A DNA stretch of 64,000 bases from CAVPEV01 sp963703555 (GCA_963703555.1 CAVPEV010000017.1:25625-89624), one strand, 5' to 3'. Counted from the stretch's first letter, positions 1 to 8,055 are shown. A program made the numbers and translations. The notes: generated by a model from the sequence alone, not told the origin.

Positions 1-822
1 ACGCTCGTCGCGCGGCCCGGCCTGAGCACGCCCGAGGAGCTGTGCGCCGGACGGTCGGGGGCCGCGCCCGGCCGGTGGGCGTCCACCGCGGTGCTGACCG
101 ACCATGGTGACCCGCACGACCTGGCAGCCGTCCGGGAGGGTCGCGCCGGCGTCCAGGACGAGGGCAGCCAGCTCGTCGCCCTCGCCCTGGCCGCGGCCCC
201 GCTGGACGGTCCGGACAGCCGGTGGTTGGACCTGTGTGCGGGCCCGGGCGGCAAGGCCGCGCTGCTCGGCGCCCTGGCAGCGGCGCGCGGCGCGCGCCTC
301 GTCGCCAACGAGATCGCCCCGCACCGCGTGGAGCTGGTCCGCCATGCCCTGGCGGCCCTGCCGGCGGGCACGGTCGAGGAGATCCGTACCGGGGACGGTC
401 GGACCGTCGGTCAGGACGAGCCGGGACGCTACGACCGTGTCCTGGTGGATGCCCCGTGCACCGGCCTGGGCGCGCTCCGGCGCCGTCCGGAGGCCCGGTG
501 GCGGCGGACCCCGGCGGACCTGCCCGTCCTCACCGGGCTCCAGCGCGACCTGCTGCGCTCGGCGCTCGACGCCGTGCGGGTGGGTGGCGTGGTCGGCTAT
601 GCCACCTGCTCCCCGCACCTGGCCGAGACCGACCTGGTCGTCCGGGACGTCGTGCGGGCAGCGGCCCGGGCGGGCCGGTCGGTGGAGATGGTCGACGCCC
701 GCGCCGTGCTGGCACAGCTCGCCCCGGGGATCCCACTCGCCGACCGTCCCCAGGTGCAGCTGTGGCCGCACGTGCATGGCACCGACGCCATGCACCTCAC
801 GCTGCTGCGGCGCACCGCCTGA
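1..822 (+). CDS. rsmB: 16S rRNA m5C methyltransferase RsmB, C-terminal part
   Basis: The reading frame is open from base 1, so the N-terminal part (NusB-like RNA-binding domain) lies outside the window. The visible part is the SAM-dependent RsmB/Sun catalytic domain that methylates a cytosine of 16S rRNA (C967 in E. coli). Motifs seen are the SAM loop LDLCAGPGGKAALL, motif IV VDAPCTGLGALRRRPE with its cysteine, and motif VI YATCSPHLAETD with the second cysteine; the two cysteines are the nucleophile and the release residue in this family. It ends 16 nt before rpe. Placement beside rpe and the riboflavin genes is common in actinobacteria. Family assignment is secure; the exact target base is inferred. 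Confidence 0.93.
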   Translation, partial: TLVARPGLSTPEELCAGRSGAAPGRWASTAVLTDHGDPHDLAAVREGRAGVQDEGSQLVALALAAAPLDGPDSRWLDLCAGPGGKAALLGALAAARGARLVANEIAPHRVELVRHALAALPAGTVEEIRTGDGRTVGQDEPGRYDRVLVDAPCTGLGALRRRPEARWRRTPADLPVLTGLQRDLLRSALDAVRVGGVVGYATCSPHLAETDLVVRDVVRAAARAGRSVEMVDARAVLAQLAPGIPLADRPQVQLWPHVHGTDAMHLTLLRRTA

Positions 823-826
823 CCGC

Positions 827-832
827 TAGCCT
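827..832 (+). promoter_or_regulatory. -10 motif of a leaderless rpe promoter
   Basis: TAGCCT lies 6 nt before the GTG of rpe, between the rsmB stop and rpe. This spacing puts the transcript 5' end at the start codon. No -35 is obvious and no Shine-Dalgarno sequence is present. Confidence 0.5.
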
Positions 833-838
833 GACCCG

Positions 839-1510
839 GTGCGCGCGCTCATCAACCCGAGCATCCTGTCCGCCGACTTCGCCAACCTGCAGGCCGCACT
901 GACGGCCATCGCCACGGCGGACTACGCCCACGTCGACGTCATGGACAACCACTTCGTCCCCAACCTGACCCTCGGGGCGCCCGTGGTGGCCCGGCTCGCC
1001 GAGGTCTCCCCGGTGCCGCTGGACGTCCACCTCATGATCGACGACCCGGACCGCTGGGCCCCGGCCTACGTCGAGGCGGGCGCCGCCTCGGTCACCTTTC
1101 ACGCGGAGGCGGCGGCCGCGCCGGTGCGGCTCGCCCGCGACCTGCGCAGCGCGGGCGTCCGGGTCGGGGTCGCCGTCCGGCCGGCGACACCCGTCGAGCC
1201 GTTCCTGGAGCTGCTCGACGAGATCGACATGCTCCTCGTCATGACCGTCGAGCCCGGTTTCGGCGGTCAGTCGTTCATCGCCGGAACGCTGCGCAAGATC
1301 CGGCGTGCGCGCGCTGCCGTCCAGGCCGCCGGCACGGGGACCTGGATCCAGGTGGACGGGGGGATCAACCGCCAGACGGTCCCGCAGGTGACTGCCGCCG
1401 GTGCGAACGTGCTGGTCGCCGGGTCCGCCGTGTACGGGGCCGCGGACGTCGCAGCGCAGATCGAGGCGCTGCGCGCCCTGGCGGCACCGCAGCTCGACGA
1501 GCTGACCTGA
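839..1510 (+). CDS. rpe: Ribulose-phosphate 3-epimerase
   Basis: A 223-residue TIM-barrel enzyme that interconverts D-ribulose 5-phosphate and D-xylulose 5-phosphate in the cytosolic pentose phosphate pathway. Signatures are INPSILSADFANL at the N-terminus, VDVMDNHFVPNLTLG with a catalytic aspartate and metal ligand, DVHLM, MTVEPGFGGQSF and the phosphate loop near VAGSAVYG. Length is typical. The GTG start is chosen because the protein then begins just before INPSILSAD and because a TAGCCT -10 sits 6 nt upstream. Ribulose 5-phosphate is also the substrate of RibBA encoded just downstream, so the neighbourhood joins supply and use of this sugar phosphate. Confidence 0.96.
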   Translation: MRALINPSILSADFANLQAALTAIATADYAHVDVMDNHFVPNLTLGAPVVARLAEVSPVPLDVHLMIDDPDRWAPAYVEAGAASVTFHAEAAAAPVRLARDLRSAGVRVGVAVRPATPVEPFLELLDEIDMLLVMTVEPGFGGQSFIAGTLRKIRRARAAVQAAGTGTWIQVDGGINRQTVPQVTAAGANVLVAGSAVYGAADVAAQIEALRALAAPQLDELT

Positions 1511-1539
1511 CCGGCCGAGCGACAGGCGTGCGAGCCGCA

Positions 1540-1556
1540 CCGGGGGCGCACCCCGG
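1540..1556 (+). terminator. GC hairpin after rpe, possible terminator
   Basis: CCGGGG and CCCCGG form a 6-bp stem around a 5-nt loop 30 nt after the rpe stop. There is no U-tract, so termination is only possible, but it would separate rpe from the FMN-controlled operon. Confidence 0.3.
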
Positions 1557-1571
1557 GTCGCGGTGTGGCAC

Positions 1572-1577
1572 GATAAT
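1572..1577 (+). promoter_or_regulatory. -10 element for the riboflavin operon
   Basis: GATAAT matches the -10 consensus at 5 of 6 positions and lies 13 nt before the first stem of the FMN riboswitch, which places the transcript start at about 1584. No good -35 is visible at 17 nt upstream. Confidence 0.55.
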
Positions 1578-1590
1578 GCAAGCATGACCA

Positions 1591-1716
1591 CACGTGCTCC
1601 GGGGTCGGTGTAACTCCGAGCCGGCGGTGACAGTCCGCGAACCGCGAGGTCCTCCTCGCGGCCGACCTGGTGCGATCCCAGGACCGACGGTGAAAGCCCG
1701 GATGGGAGGACACGTG
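1591..1716 (+). ncRNA. FMN riboswitch (RFN element)
   Basis: This is a cis-acting RNA aptamer that binds flavin mononucleotide and lowers riboflavin gene expression. The closing stem is CACGTG (1591-1596) with CACGTG (1711-1716). Conserved RFN segments follow in order: GGTGTAACTCCGAGCCGGCG, GTGACAGTCCGCGA, a variable arm with CGCGAGG/CCTCGCG, then ACCGACGGTGAAAGCCCGGA and TGGGAGGA. All core segments of the family are present. It precedes ribD by about 90 nt, which gives feedback control over ribD-ribE-ribBA-ribH by their pathway end product. Downstream switching structures are listed separately. Confidence 0.96.
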
Positions 1717-1745
1717 GCGGTGCGCGCCGTCGGCACGCACCGTGA

Positions 1746-1801
1746 CCCGTCGGCGCCACGCGCCGACGGGACCTCGCCCCGGAGCCCGGTCCGGGAGGGG
1801 C
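1746..1801 (+). promoter_or_regulatory. Riboswitch expression platform
   Basis: Two structures lie between the aptamer and ribD. The first is a perfect 11-bp stem, CCCGTCGGCGC (1746-1756) with GCGCCGACGGG (1760-1770), around a 3-nt loop. The second pairs GCCCC (1776-1780) with GGGGC (1797-1801), which covers the ribD Shine-Dalgarno sequence GGGAGGGG. No U-run follows the first stem, so sequestration of the ribosome binding site looks likelier than classical intrinsic termination. Pairing is seen by eye; the switching mechanism is inferred. Confidence 0.55.
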
Positions 1802-1802
1802 G

Positions 1803-2891
1803 ATGGACGGCGCACGGCGCGAGCAGGAGCACGCAGCGATGCTGCGCGCCGTCGAGCTGGCCCGACGGGGACCCGCCCACGGTCCGAACCCGCGGGTCGG
1901 CTGCGTCCTGCTCGCTCCCGACCTGGCGGTGCTCGCCGAGGGCTGGCACGCCGGCGCCGGGACCCCGCACGCGGAGGTCGCCGCGCTGACCGCCGCCCGC
2001 GCCGCCGGCCGCGACGTCCGGGGTGCCACGGCGGTGGTCACGCTCGAGCCCTGCACGCACACCGGTCGCACCGGACCGTGCGCCGACGCCCTGCTCGCCG
2101 CCGGGGTGGCCCGGGTCGTGGTCGGTGTGCGGGACCCGAACCCCGTGGCCGCGGGCGGCGCCGACCGGCTGCGCGCGGGTGGCGTGCAGGTCGTCGAGGG
2201 CGTGGCCGCCGACCAGGTGCGCGCCGTGCTCCACCCCTGGCTCGAGGCGGCGGCGCGCGGCCGCCCGTGGGTCACCCTCAAGCTGGCCACCTCCCTGGAC
2301 GGCCGCGTCGCGGCGGCCGACGGCACCAGCCGGTGGATCACCTCACCGGCTGCGCGACGGCACGCGCACGCGATCCGGACGCAGGTCGACGCCGTCGTCG
2401 TGGGCACCGGGACGATGCTGGCCGACGACCCGGCCCTGACCGCCCGGACCCCGGACGGTCTGCTCGACGAGCACCAGCCCCGGCGCGTGGTGGTGGGCCA
2501 CCGCGACGTGCCGGCCGGGGCGCGGCTGCGCGGTCCCGGCGGACCTCTCGTGCACCTGCGCACGCACGACCCGGTCGCCGTGCTCGACGCCCTGGCCACC
2601 GTGGAGGCCCGCCACCTGCTCGTCGAGGGCGGGCCCACCCTCGCGGCGGCCTTCCTGCGCGCGGGCCTGGTCGACGAGGTGCACGCCTACGTCGCGCCGG
2701 TCCTGCTGGGGTCGGGGCTGCCCGCCCTGGCCGAGCTGGGCGTGGGCACCATCGCCGACGCCGTCCGGTTGCGTCCGCTCCGGACGGAGCGCATCGGGCC
2801 GGACCTGCTCGTCGTGGCCGCCGTCGGCCCGCCCGGCCGGCCTGCACCGCCCGAGCCGTCCCACCCGTCCCGTCCCACCCAGGAGCTGTGA
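1803..2891 (+). CDS. ribD: Bifunctional riboflavin deaminase/reductase RibD
   Basis: A 362-residue two-domain enzyme for steps two and three after GTP cyclohydrolase II: deamination of the pyrimidine, then NADPH reduction of the ribosyl side chain. The N-terminal deaminase (about residues 1-145) has the zinc motif HAEVAAL and EPCTHTGRTGPC. The C-terminal reductase (about 150-345) has LATSLDGRVAAADGTSRWI and GGPTLAAAFLRAGLVDE. The ATG follows GGGAGGGG by 3 nt, a short spacer, and that Shine-Dalgarno sequence can be masked by the riboswitch platform. The stop overlaps the ribE start by one base. It is first in a four-gene riboflavin operon. Confidence 0.96.
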   Translation: MDGARREQEHAAMLRAVELARRGPAHGPNPRVGCVLLAPDLAVLAEGWHAGAGTPHAEVAALTAARAAGRDVRGATAVVTLEPCTHTGRTGPCADALLAAGVARVVVGVRDPNPVAAGGADRLRAGGVQVVEGVAADQVRAVLHPWLEAAARGRPWVTLKLATSLDGRVAAADGTSRWITSPAARRHAHAIRTQVDAVVVGTGTMLADDPALTARTPDGLLDEHQPRRVVVGHRDVPAGARLRGPGGPLVHLRTHDPVAVLDALATVEARHLLVEGGPTLAAAFLRAGLVDEVHAYVAPVLLGSGLPALAELGVGTIADAVRLRPLRTERIGPDLLVVAAVGPPGRPAPPEPSHPSRPTQEL

Positions 2892-3496
2892 TGTTCACCG
2901 GCATCATCGAGGAGATCGGCACCGTCGTCGCCGTGGCGCGCCCGTCCGCCGCGGACGCCCGGCTGCGGGTACGCGGGCCACGGGTGGCGGCCGGCAGCGC
3001 GCCAGGCGCGTCGATCGCCGTGTCCGGGGTGTGCCTGACCGTCACCGCGGTGGCGGACGGCGTCTTCGACGTCGACGTCATGCCGCAGACGCTGGCCCGC
3101 ACGACGCTCGGGGACCTGGCGCCGGGCGACGCCGTGAACCTGGAGCGCGCCCTGCGGCTGGACGGTCGGCTCGACGGCCACGTCGTGCAGGGGCACGTCG
3201 ACGGCGTGGGCCCTGTGCTGGCACGCCGGCCCGGGGCCCGGTGGGAGGACCTGCAGATCGGTCTGCCGGCCCCGCTGGCCGGGTACGTCGCGGAGCAGGG
3301 GTCCGTGGCGGTCGCCGGTGTCTCCCTGACGGTGACCTCGGTGGGGCCGGACCGGTTCGGGGTGTCCCTCATCCCCACCACGCTGGCGGCCACCACGCTG
3401 GGCACGCTGGCCGTCGGGGACCGGGTGGACCTCGAGGTGGACGTGCTGGCCAAGTACGTCGCCCGGCTGCTGGCCACCGGGACGGTGGCCCCATGA
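2891..3496 (+). CDS. ribE: Riboflavin synthase alpha chain
   Basis: A 201-residue enzyme that dismutates two 6,7-dimethyl-8-ribityllumazine molecules to riboflavin, the last step of the pathway. It is built of two similar lumazine-binding barrels: the first starts MFTGIIEEIGTVVAV and contains GVCLTVT, the second contains GVSLTVT near residue 142. Length and motifs are typical. The start is fixed by the TGATG overlap with ribD and by AGGAG upstream; the end overlaps ribBA by 4 nt (ATGA), pointing to translational coupling. Confidence 0.96.
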   Translation: MFTGIIEEIGTVVAVARPSAADARLRVRGPRVAAGSAPGASIAVSGVCLTVTAVADGVFDVDVMPQTLARTTLGDLAPGDAVNLERALRLDGRLDGHVVQGHVDGVGPVLARRPGARWEDLQIGLPAPLAGYVAEQGSVAVAGVSLTVTSVGPDRFGVSLIPTTLAATTLGTLAVGDRVDLEVDVLAKYVARLLATGTVAP

Positions 3497-4773
3497 CCGG
3501 CCGGGTGGTGCTCGCCACCGTCGAGGAGGCCCTCGCCGAGCTGCGAGCCGGCCGCCCGGTCCTCGTCGCGGACTCCCCGGATCGGGAGAACGAGGCGGAC
3601 GTGGTGCTCGCCGCCCAGTCGGCGACGCCGGAGTGGGTGGCGTGGACGATCCGGCACTCCTCGGGCTACCTGTGCGCGCCGATGCCGACCGCCCGGGCCG
3701 ACGCGCTCGAGCTGCCGCTGATGGTGCCGCTCAGCCAGGACCCGCGGCGCACCGCGTACACGGTGACCGTGGACGCCGCACACGGGGTGACCACCGGCAT
3801 CTCGGCCGCCGACCGCGCCCGGACCCTCCAGGTCCTGGCCGACCCGGCCGCCCACCCTGACAGCCTGATCCGGCCCGGCCACGTGCTGCCGCTGCGCGCG
3901 GCACCCGGGGGAGTCCTGCACCGGGCGGGGCACACCGAGGCGGCGGTCGACCTGTGCCGCCTCGCCGGCCTGGAGCCGGTCGGTGCGATCGCCGAGCTCA
4001 TCAACGACGACGGCACGATGATGCGGCTGCCCGACGTGTCCCGCCTCGCCCGGGCCGAGGGTCTGCTGGTGGCGACCATCGCCGACCTCATCGCCTGGCG
4101 GATCGCCCACGGGGACCTCGTCGAGGCCGGCACCGCCCCCGGGGTGGCCGGCGACGGCTCGGCCCGCCCCCGGGTCCAGCCCACCAGCAGCGCGGTGCTG
4201 CCGACCGCGCACGGTGACTTCCGCGTGCACGGCTATCGCGACCTGCGCACCGGCGCGGAGCACGTGGCGCTCGTCGCCGCCCGGGGGATGGGAGACCATC
4301 CGCTGGTCCGGGTGCACTCCGAGTGCCTCACCGGTGACGCGTTCGGCTCGGCACGGTGCGACTGCGGCGCGCAGCTGCACACCGCGATGGAGCTCGTCGA
4401 CCGGACCGGGGGAGCCGTCGTCTACCTCCGCGGTCACGAGGGCCGGGGCATCGGCCTGCTCGCCAAGATCGCCGCCTACGCCCTCCAGGACGCCGGGCGG
4501 GACACCGTCGAGGCCAACCTCGACCTCGGCTGGCCGGCGGACCGGCGCGAGTACGGCGCGGCTGCGGCGATCCTCGCCGACCTCGGTGCGCGGCAGGTCA
4601 CGCTGCTCACCAACAACCCCGCCAAGGTCGCCGGGCTGCGGGCGCACGGCCTCGACATCGCCGGGGTCCAGGGCCTCGAGGTCGGCCGCACGCCGCAGAA
4701 CGCGGCCTACCTGCGCACCAAGGCAACCGCGATGGGTCACCTGTTGCACCCCACCACCGAGGAGAACCGATGA
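3493..4773 (+). CDS. ribBA: DHBP synthase / GTP cyclohydrolase II
   Basis: A 426-residue fusion supplying both riboflavin precursors. Residues about 1-210 form 3,4-dihydroxy-2-butanone 4-phosphate synthase, with DSPDRENEADVV for metal and substrate, RHSSGYLCAPM, and RPGHVLPLRAAPGGVLHRAG. Residues about 215-420 form GTP cyclohydrolase II, with the zinc-cysteine segment SECLTGDAFGSARCDCGAQL and the HEGRGIGLLAK loop. Both domains look intact. The first domain uses ribulose 5-phosphate, the substrate pool of Rpe encoded upstream. The start overlaps ribE (ATGA) and the stop overlaps ribH (ATGA). Confidence 0.96.
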   Translation: MTGRVVLATVEEALAELRAGRPVLVADSPDRENEADVVLAAQSATPEWVAWTIRHSSGYLCAPMPTARADALELPLMVPLSQDPRRTAYTVTVDAAHGVTTGISAADRARTLQVLADPAAHPDSLIRPGHVLPLRAAPGGVLHRAGHTEAAVDLCRLAGLEPVGAIAELINDDGTMMRLPDVSRLARAEGLLVATIADLIAWRIAHGDLVEAGTAPGVAGDGSARPRVQPTSSAVLPTAHGDFRVHGYRDLRTGAEHVALVAARGMGDHPLVRVHSECLTGDAFGSARCDCGAQLHTAMELVDRTGGAVVYLRGHEGRGIGLLAKIAAYALQDAGRDTVEANLDLGWPADRREYGAAAAILADLGARQVTLLTNNPAKVAGLRAHGLDIAGVQGLEVGRTPQNAAYLRTKATAMGHLLHPTTEENR

Positions 4774-5249
4774 GCGCAGCTGGAGCCCCCGACCTCGAGG
4801 TCGACGGCACGGGCCTGCGGGTCGCGGTCGTCGCCGCCCGTTGGCACGCCACCGTGATGGACGGCCTGCTGGCCGGCGCCCGACGCGCGCTGGCCGACGC
4901 CCACGTCACCGACGTGGTCGAGGTGCGGGTCCCCGGGTCGTTCGAGCTGCCGGTGGCCGCGCGGCACGCGGCGGACGCGGGGGTCGACGCCGTGGTCGCT
5001 CTCGGGGTGGTGATCCGCGGCGGTACCCCGCACTTCGACTACGTCTGCCAGGCTGCCACCACCGGCCTGACCGAGGTGTCCGTGCGCACTGGCGTGCCGG
5101 TCGGCTTCGGCGTCTTGACCTGCGACGACGAGGTGCAGGCCGTGGACCGGGCCGGCCTGCCGGGTTCCCACGAGGACAAGGGCGCCGAGGCTGCGACGGC
5201 GGCCGTCGCGACGGCCGTCGCCCTGGCGGCGTCTAGGCTGCGGGCGTGA
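4770..5249 (+). CDS. ribH: 6,7-dimethyl-8-ribityllumazine synthase
   Basis: A 159-residue lumazine synthase that condenses the RibD product with dihydroxybutanone phosphate; family members assemble into pentamers or 60-mers. Visible motifs are VVAARWHATVMDGLLAGA, PGSFELPVAARHAA, the catalytic-histidine region GVVIRGGTPHFDYVC, and a C-terminal GSHEDKGAEAATAAV helix. The segment GVLTCDDEVQAVDR stands where many homologues have GVLTTDTEEQA. The ATG overlaps the ribBA stop and the stop overlaps the GTG of hisE, although hisE also has its own -10 motif inside the end of ribH. Confidence 0.96.
   Translation: MSAAGAPDLEVDGTGLRVAVVAARWHATVMDGLLAGARRALADAHVTDVVEVRVPGSFELPVAARHAADAGVDAVVALGVVIRGGTPHFDYVCQAATTGLTEVSVRTGVPVGFGVLTCDDEVQAVDRAGLPGSHEDKGAEAATAAVATAVALAASRLRA
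5234..5239 (+). promoter_or_regulatory. -10 motif of a leaderless hisE promoter
   Basis: TAGGCT inside the last codons of ribH lies 6 nt before the GTG of hisE. It would give the his genes a promoter independent of the FMN riboswitch. Confidence 0.5.
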
Positions 5250-5509
5250 AGACGTTCGACTCCCTGTTCGCCGAGCTCGCCGAGAAGGCCCGGACCCGGC
5301 CGGCCGGCTCGGGGACGGTGACCGAGCTCGACGCCGGCGTGCACGCGATCGGCAAGAAGGTCGTCGAGGAGGCGTCCGAGGTGTGGATGGCCGCCGAGCA
5401 CGAGGGCACGCTGCGGACCGCCGAGGAGATCTCCCAGCTGCTGTACCACGTCCAGGTGCTCATGATCGACCGCGGGCTCACCCTCGACGACGTGTACGCC
5501 CACCTGTGA
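5246..5509 (+). CDS. hisE: Phosphoribosyl-ATP pyrophosphatase
   Basis: An 87-residue all-alpha MazG-like enzyme hydrolysing phosphoribosyl-ATP to phosphoribosyl-AMP and pyrophosphate, the second step of histidine synthesis. Key features are KTFDSLFAELAEKA, the metal-binding helix KKVVEEASEVWMAA and EEISQLLYHVQVLM. It is a stand-alone HisE, as usual in actinobacteria, not a HisIE fusion. The GTG overlaps the ribH stop (GTGA), and a TAGGCT -10 lies 6 nt upstream. hisG follows closely, so the first two enzymes of the pathway are coupled here while other his genes must lie elsewhere. Confidence 0.95.
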   Translation: MKTFDSLFAELAEKARTRPAGSGTVTELDAGVHAIGKKVVEEASEVWMAAEHEGTLRTAEEISQLLYHVQVLMIDRGLTLDDVYAHL

Positions 5510-5535
5510 CACCGCCGACCACCACCGAGGACCCC

Positions 5536-6384
5536 GTGCTGAGGATCGCCATCCCCAACAAGGGCTCGCTGTCCGAGCCCGCCGCCGAGCTGCTGCGCGA
5601 GGCCGGCTACCGCGAACGCCGCGACGCCCGCGAGCTCGTGCTCGCCGACCCGGACAACGACGTGGAGATGTTCTTCCTGCGCCCCCGGGACATCGCCGTG
5701 TACGTCGGCGAGGGCACCGTGGACGTCGGGATCACCGGTCGCGACCTGCTGGCGGACTCCGGGTCCTCGGCCGTGGAGCACCTCCCGCTCGGGTTCGCCC
5801 GCTCGACGTTCCGGTTCGCGGCCCCCGCCGGCAGCCTGCACGACGTCCGTGACGTCACCGGGCTGCGGGTCGCTACCTCCTACCCACTGCTCGTCGCGGC
5901 GCACCTGGCGGACCTGGGCGTGCGCCCGGCCGCGGTCGTCCGGCTCGACGGCGCGGTGGAGAGCGCCGTCCGACTGGGGGTCGCCGACGTCATCGCCGAC
6001 GTCGTCGAGACCGGCACGACCGTGCGTGCGGCGGGCCTGGAGGTGTTCGGCGACCCGATCCTGACGTCCGAGGCCGTGCTCGTGCGCCGGGCGGGTGCCG
6101 CGGAGCCGGGCGGCCTGGACGTGCTCACCCGCCGCGTGCAGGGCGTGCTCACGGCCCGGCGCTACGTGCTGATCGACTACGACGTCCCGCTCCACCTGGT
6201 CGACCGGGCGATCGCCATCACCCCAGGCCTGGAGTCGCCCACCGTGTCGCCGCTGCACAACCAGGACTGGGCCGCCGTGCGCGCCATGGTGCCCCGCCGG
6301 GACACCAACCGGGTGATGGACGCCCTGTACGACGTCGGTGCTCGCGCCATCCTCGTCACGTCCATCCACGCCTGCCGGTTGTGA
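5536..6384 (+). CDS. hisG: ATP phosphoribosyltransferase HisG
   Basis: A 282-residue long-form HisG that joins ATP and PRPP in the first, histidine-inhibited step of histidine synthesis. It starts LRIAIPNKGSLSEPA and contains FFLRPRDIAVYVGEG, DVGITGRDLL, the PRPP region LDGAVESAVRLGVADVIADV, and a C-terminal regulatory domain with ITPGLESPTVSPL. The GTG at 5536 is chosen because it gives the family N-terminus and follows GAGG. An upstream in-frame GTG at 5506, inside the end of hisE, would add ten unconserved residues. Confidence 0.95.
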   Translation: MLRIAIPNKGSLSEPAAELLREAGYRERRDARELVLADPDNDVEMFFLRPRDIAVYVGEGTVDVGITGRDLLADSGSSAVEHLPLGFARSTFRFAAPAGSLHDVRDVTGLRVATSYPLLVAAHLADLGVRPAAVVRLDGAVESAVRLGVADVIADVVETGTTVRAAGLEVFGDPILTSEAVLVRRAGAAEPGGLDVLTRRVQGVLTARRYVLIDYDVPLHLVDRAIAITPGLESPTVSPLHNQDWAAVRAMVPRRDTNRVMDALYDVGARAILVTSIHACRL

Positions 6385-6391
6385 GCACCGC

Positions 6392-6874
6392 GTGACCGGC
6401 CCGGCCATGTCGCCGGGTGCCGACCCGGTGAGGCTGTACGCACCGTTCCGCCCCCGGCTGGCCAGGGTCGTCACCCTCGTGCTGGCCGGTCTGGTCGCCG
6501 TCCTGACGGTGGCACTGGCCGTGCTCGTACCGGCCACGGGCCCGGCGGGCTTCCGGCTGCCCGACCGCGTGGGCGTGCTGGCCACCGGGGCACTGGTCGT
6601 GGCGATGCTGTGGCGGCAGGCCACGGTCCGGGCGGTGCCCGACCCCGACGGCCTGACCGTGCGCAACCTGCTCCGCACCCAGCGGCTCGCCTGGGGCCAG
6701 GTGGTGTCCGTCCGGTTCGGTCGGGACAGCTCGTGGGTGCAGCTCGACCTCGACGACGGGGCCACCCTGGCCGTGATGGGCATCCAGCATGCCGACGGGG
6801 CGCGCGCACAGGTGCAGGCGCGCCGGCTGGCGACCCTCGTCGCGCGGCACACCCGCACCGGACGGGCCGACTGA
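6392..6874 (+). CDS. PH-domain membrane protein
   Basis: A 160-residue protein with two hydrophobic helices (roughly LARVVTLVLAGLVAVLTVAL and VGVLATGALVVAMLW) followed by a bacterial PH-like beta domain (GLTVRNLLRTQRLAWGQVVS, VRFGRDSSWVQLDLDDG). This layout is common in actinobacterial proteins carrying the bPH2/DUF2581-type domain next to hisG. Function is unknown; a membrane-associated scaffold role is only a guess. It starts 7 nt after hisG at a GTG; an ATG at 6407 is an equally possible start. It is likely co-transcribed with hisE-hisG and ends 9 nt from the convergent DUF3866 gene. Confidence 0.75.
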   Translation: MTGPAMSPGADPVRLYAPFRPRLARVVTLVLAGLVAVLTVALAVLVPATGPAGFRLPDRVGVLATGALVVAMLWRQATVRAVPDPDGLTVRNLLRTQRLAWGQVVSVRFGRDSSWVQLDLDDGATLAVMGIQHADGARAQVQARRLATLVARHTRTGRAD

Positions 6875-6883
6875 GCGGCCGGG

Positions 6884-8029
6884 TCAGCCGCCGACCGGGC
6901 CGGCCGCCAGCTCGCCGGCGTGCACACCCGCCGCGGCAGCGGCCAGGAACGCGGCCGGGTCCGCGTCGAGCCCCCGGCCCATGGTGGACAGCCCCACGGG
7001 CACGTCGGCCAGCCGGTCCAGCAGCCGCGCGCCGGCCTCGACCTCCACCAGACGGTGCCTCCCGCTCGGCGCACCGAGCACCGCCACCTGCTCGCGCACG
7101 AGCGCCCCCAGCCGCGCCAGGTCCGCGACGCCGGGGTCGAACCGGGGCACGACGACGTCGGCCGGCAGCAGCGCGACCCGACCGTAGGCGGTCAGCGAGT
7201 GGTGCGACACGCCCAGGTGCCGGTCCCGCCGGTCCGCGCCCGAGATCCGCAGGCTCGCCACCGCCCGTCCGCCCAGCGTCCCCACGGCGTTGACGGCCTC
7301 CCCGGCGCCGACGCCGGAGAACCCCCAACGGGTCCCGGTGCCGAGGTTCCCCGGCCCCTGGGCGACGACCACCAGGTCCGCCCCCACCACGAGGCGGGCC
7401 GCGAGCAGACCGGTGTGCACCGTGACCGCCTCGAGATCCCCGCCGAACGCCTGCCCGGTGGTCACGCAGGCGGCCAACCAGCCGGCCTCCCGCAACCCGG
7501 CCACGGTGCGGGAGAACCACGCGGGCAGCGCACCGCCGTCGGTCATCACGTACGCCACCCGGGGTGGCCGGCGGCCGGCGGCGGCCGCCGCGTACCGGGC
7601 GCCGGCGATCACCGCCGGCAGCGCGGAGTGCAGGTCGGCGACGACCACGGGCAGCCCGGCCAGGTCGTCGGCCTGCGCGAGCACCGCATGGTGCGCCGAC
7701 TCCGGGTCGTCGACGCCGAGCACCATGGGCTGCAGCGGGGTGTACCGGGCCTTGACCAGGTGTCCGGGCCCCGGCGGCGGGTCCGGCGGCAGCCGGTCGG
7801 GCAGGGCTGCGACCAGCGCGTACCCCCCGCTACCCAGCCCGCGCAGCAGCGCGGAGACGGTGACGAGGACACGATCGCCGACGCGCGGGCTGCCCACCAG
7901 CGCGGGGTAGGCGAGCGCACGCACCGCGCGGTCCCCGGTGCCGTCCAGATCCGTCCGCACGGTCACCTCGACCGCGCCGGGCCAGGACCTGTCCACCGAC
8001 ACCACCACGCCGTCGCGCCAGCTGATCAC
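6884..8029 (-). CDS. DUF3866 family protein
   Basis: A 381-residue protein recognised as the DUF3866 family by overall pattern: a small N-terminal beta region (GVVVSVDRSWPGAVEVTVRT), then alternating helices and strands with VADLHSALPAVIAGARY, VAYVMTDGGALPAWFSRTV, VVVAQGPGNLGTGTRWGFSG and LRISGADRRDRHLGVSHHS. There are no membrane segments. Function is unknown. The family is widely found in actinobacteria and Firmicutes; here it stands back-to-back with pafB. The start is a GTG 6 nt from a TAGCCT -10, suggesting a leaderless message. Confidence 0.85.
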   Translation of the reverse strand: MISWRDGVVVSVDRSWPGAVEVTVRTDLDGTGDRAVRALAYPALVGSPRVGDRVLVTVSALLRGLGSGGYALVAALPDRLPPDPPPGPGHLVKARYTPLQPMVLGVDDPESAHHAVLAQADDLAGLPVVVADLHSALPAVIAGARYAAAAAGRRPPRVAYVMTDGGALPAWFSRTVAGLREAGWLAACVTTGQAFGGDLEAVTVHTGLLAARLVVGADLVVVAQGPGNLGTGTRWGFSGVGAGEAVNAVGTLGGRAVASLRISGADRRDRHLGVSHHSLTAYGRVALLPADVVVPRFDPGVADLARLGALVREQVAVLGAPSGRHRLVEVEAGARLLDRLADVPVGLSTMGRGLDADPAAFLAAAAAGVHAGELAAGPVGG

Positions 8030-8035
8030 CCGCGC

Positions 8036-8055
8036 AGGCTACCGGCGGCTACGGT
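8036..8055. promoter_or_regulatory. Divergent DUF3866/pafB promoter pair
   Basis: The 33-bp gap holds two -10 motifs on opposite strands: TAGCCT (minus strand, 8041-8036), 6 nt from the DUF3866 GTG, and TACGGT (plus strand, 8050-8055), 7 nt from the pafB ATG. Each promoter's upstream part must lie in the other gene, so the two polymerases probably compete. Confidence 0.5.

Noticed and set aside
797..2638. Long minus-strand open frame opposite rpe and ribD
   Set aside because: It is antisense to recognised genes and to the riboswitch, and is low complexity in arginine and proline.
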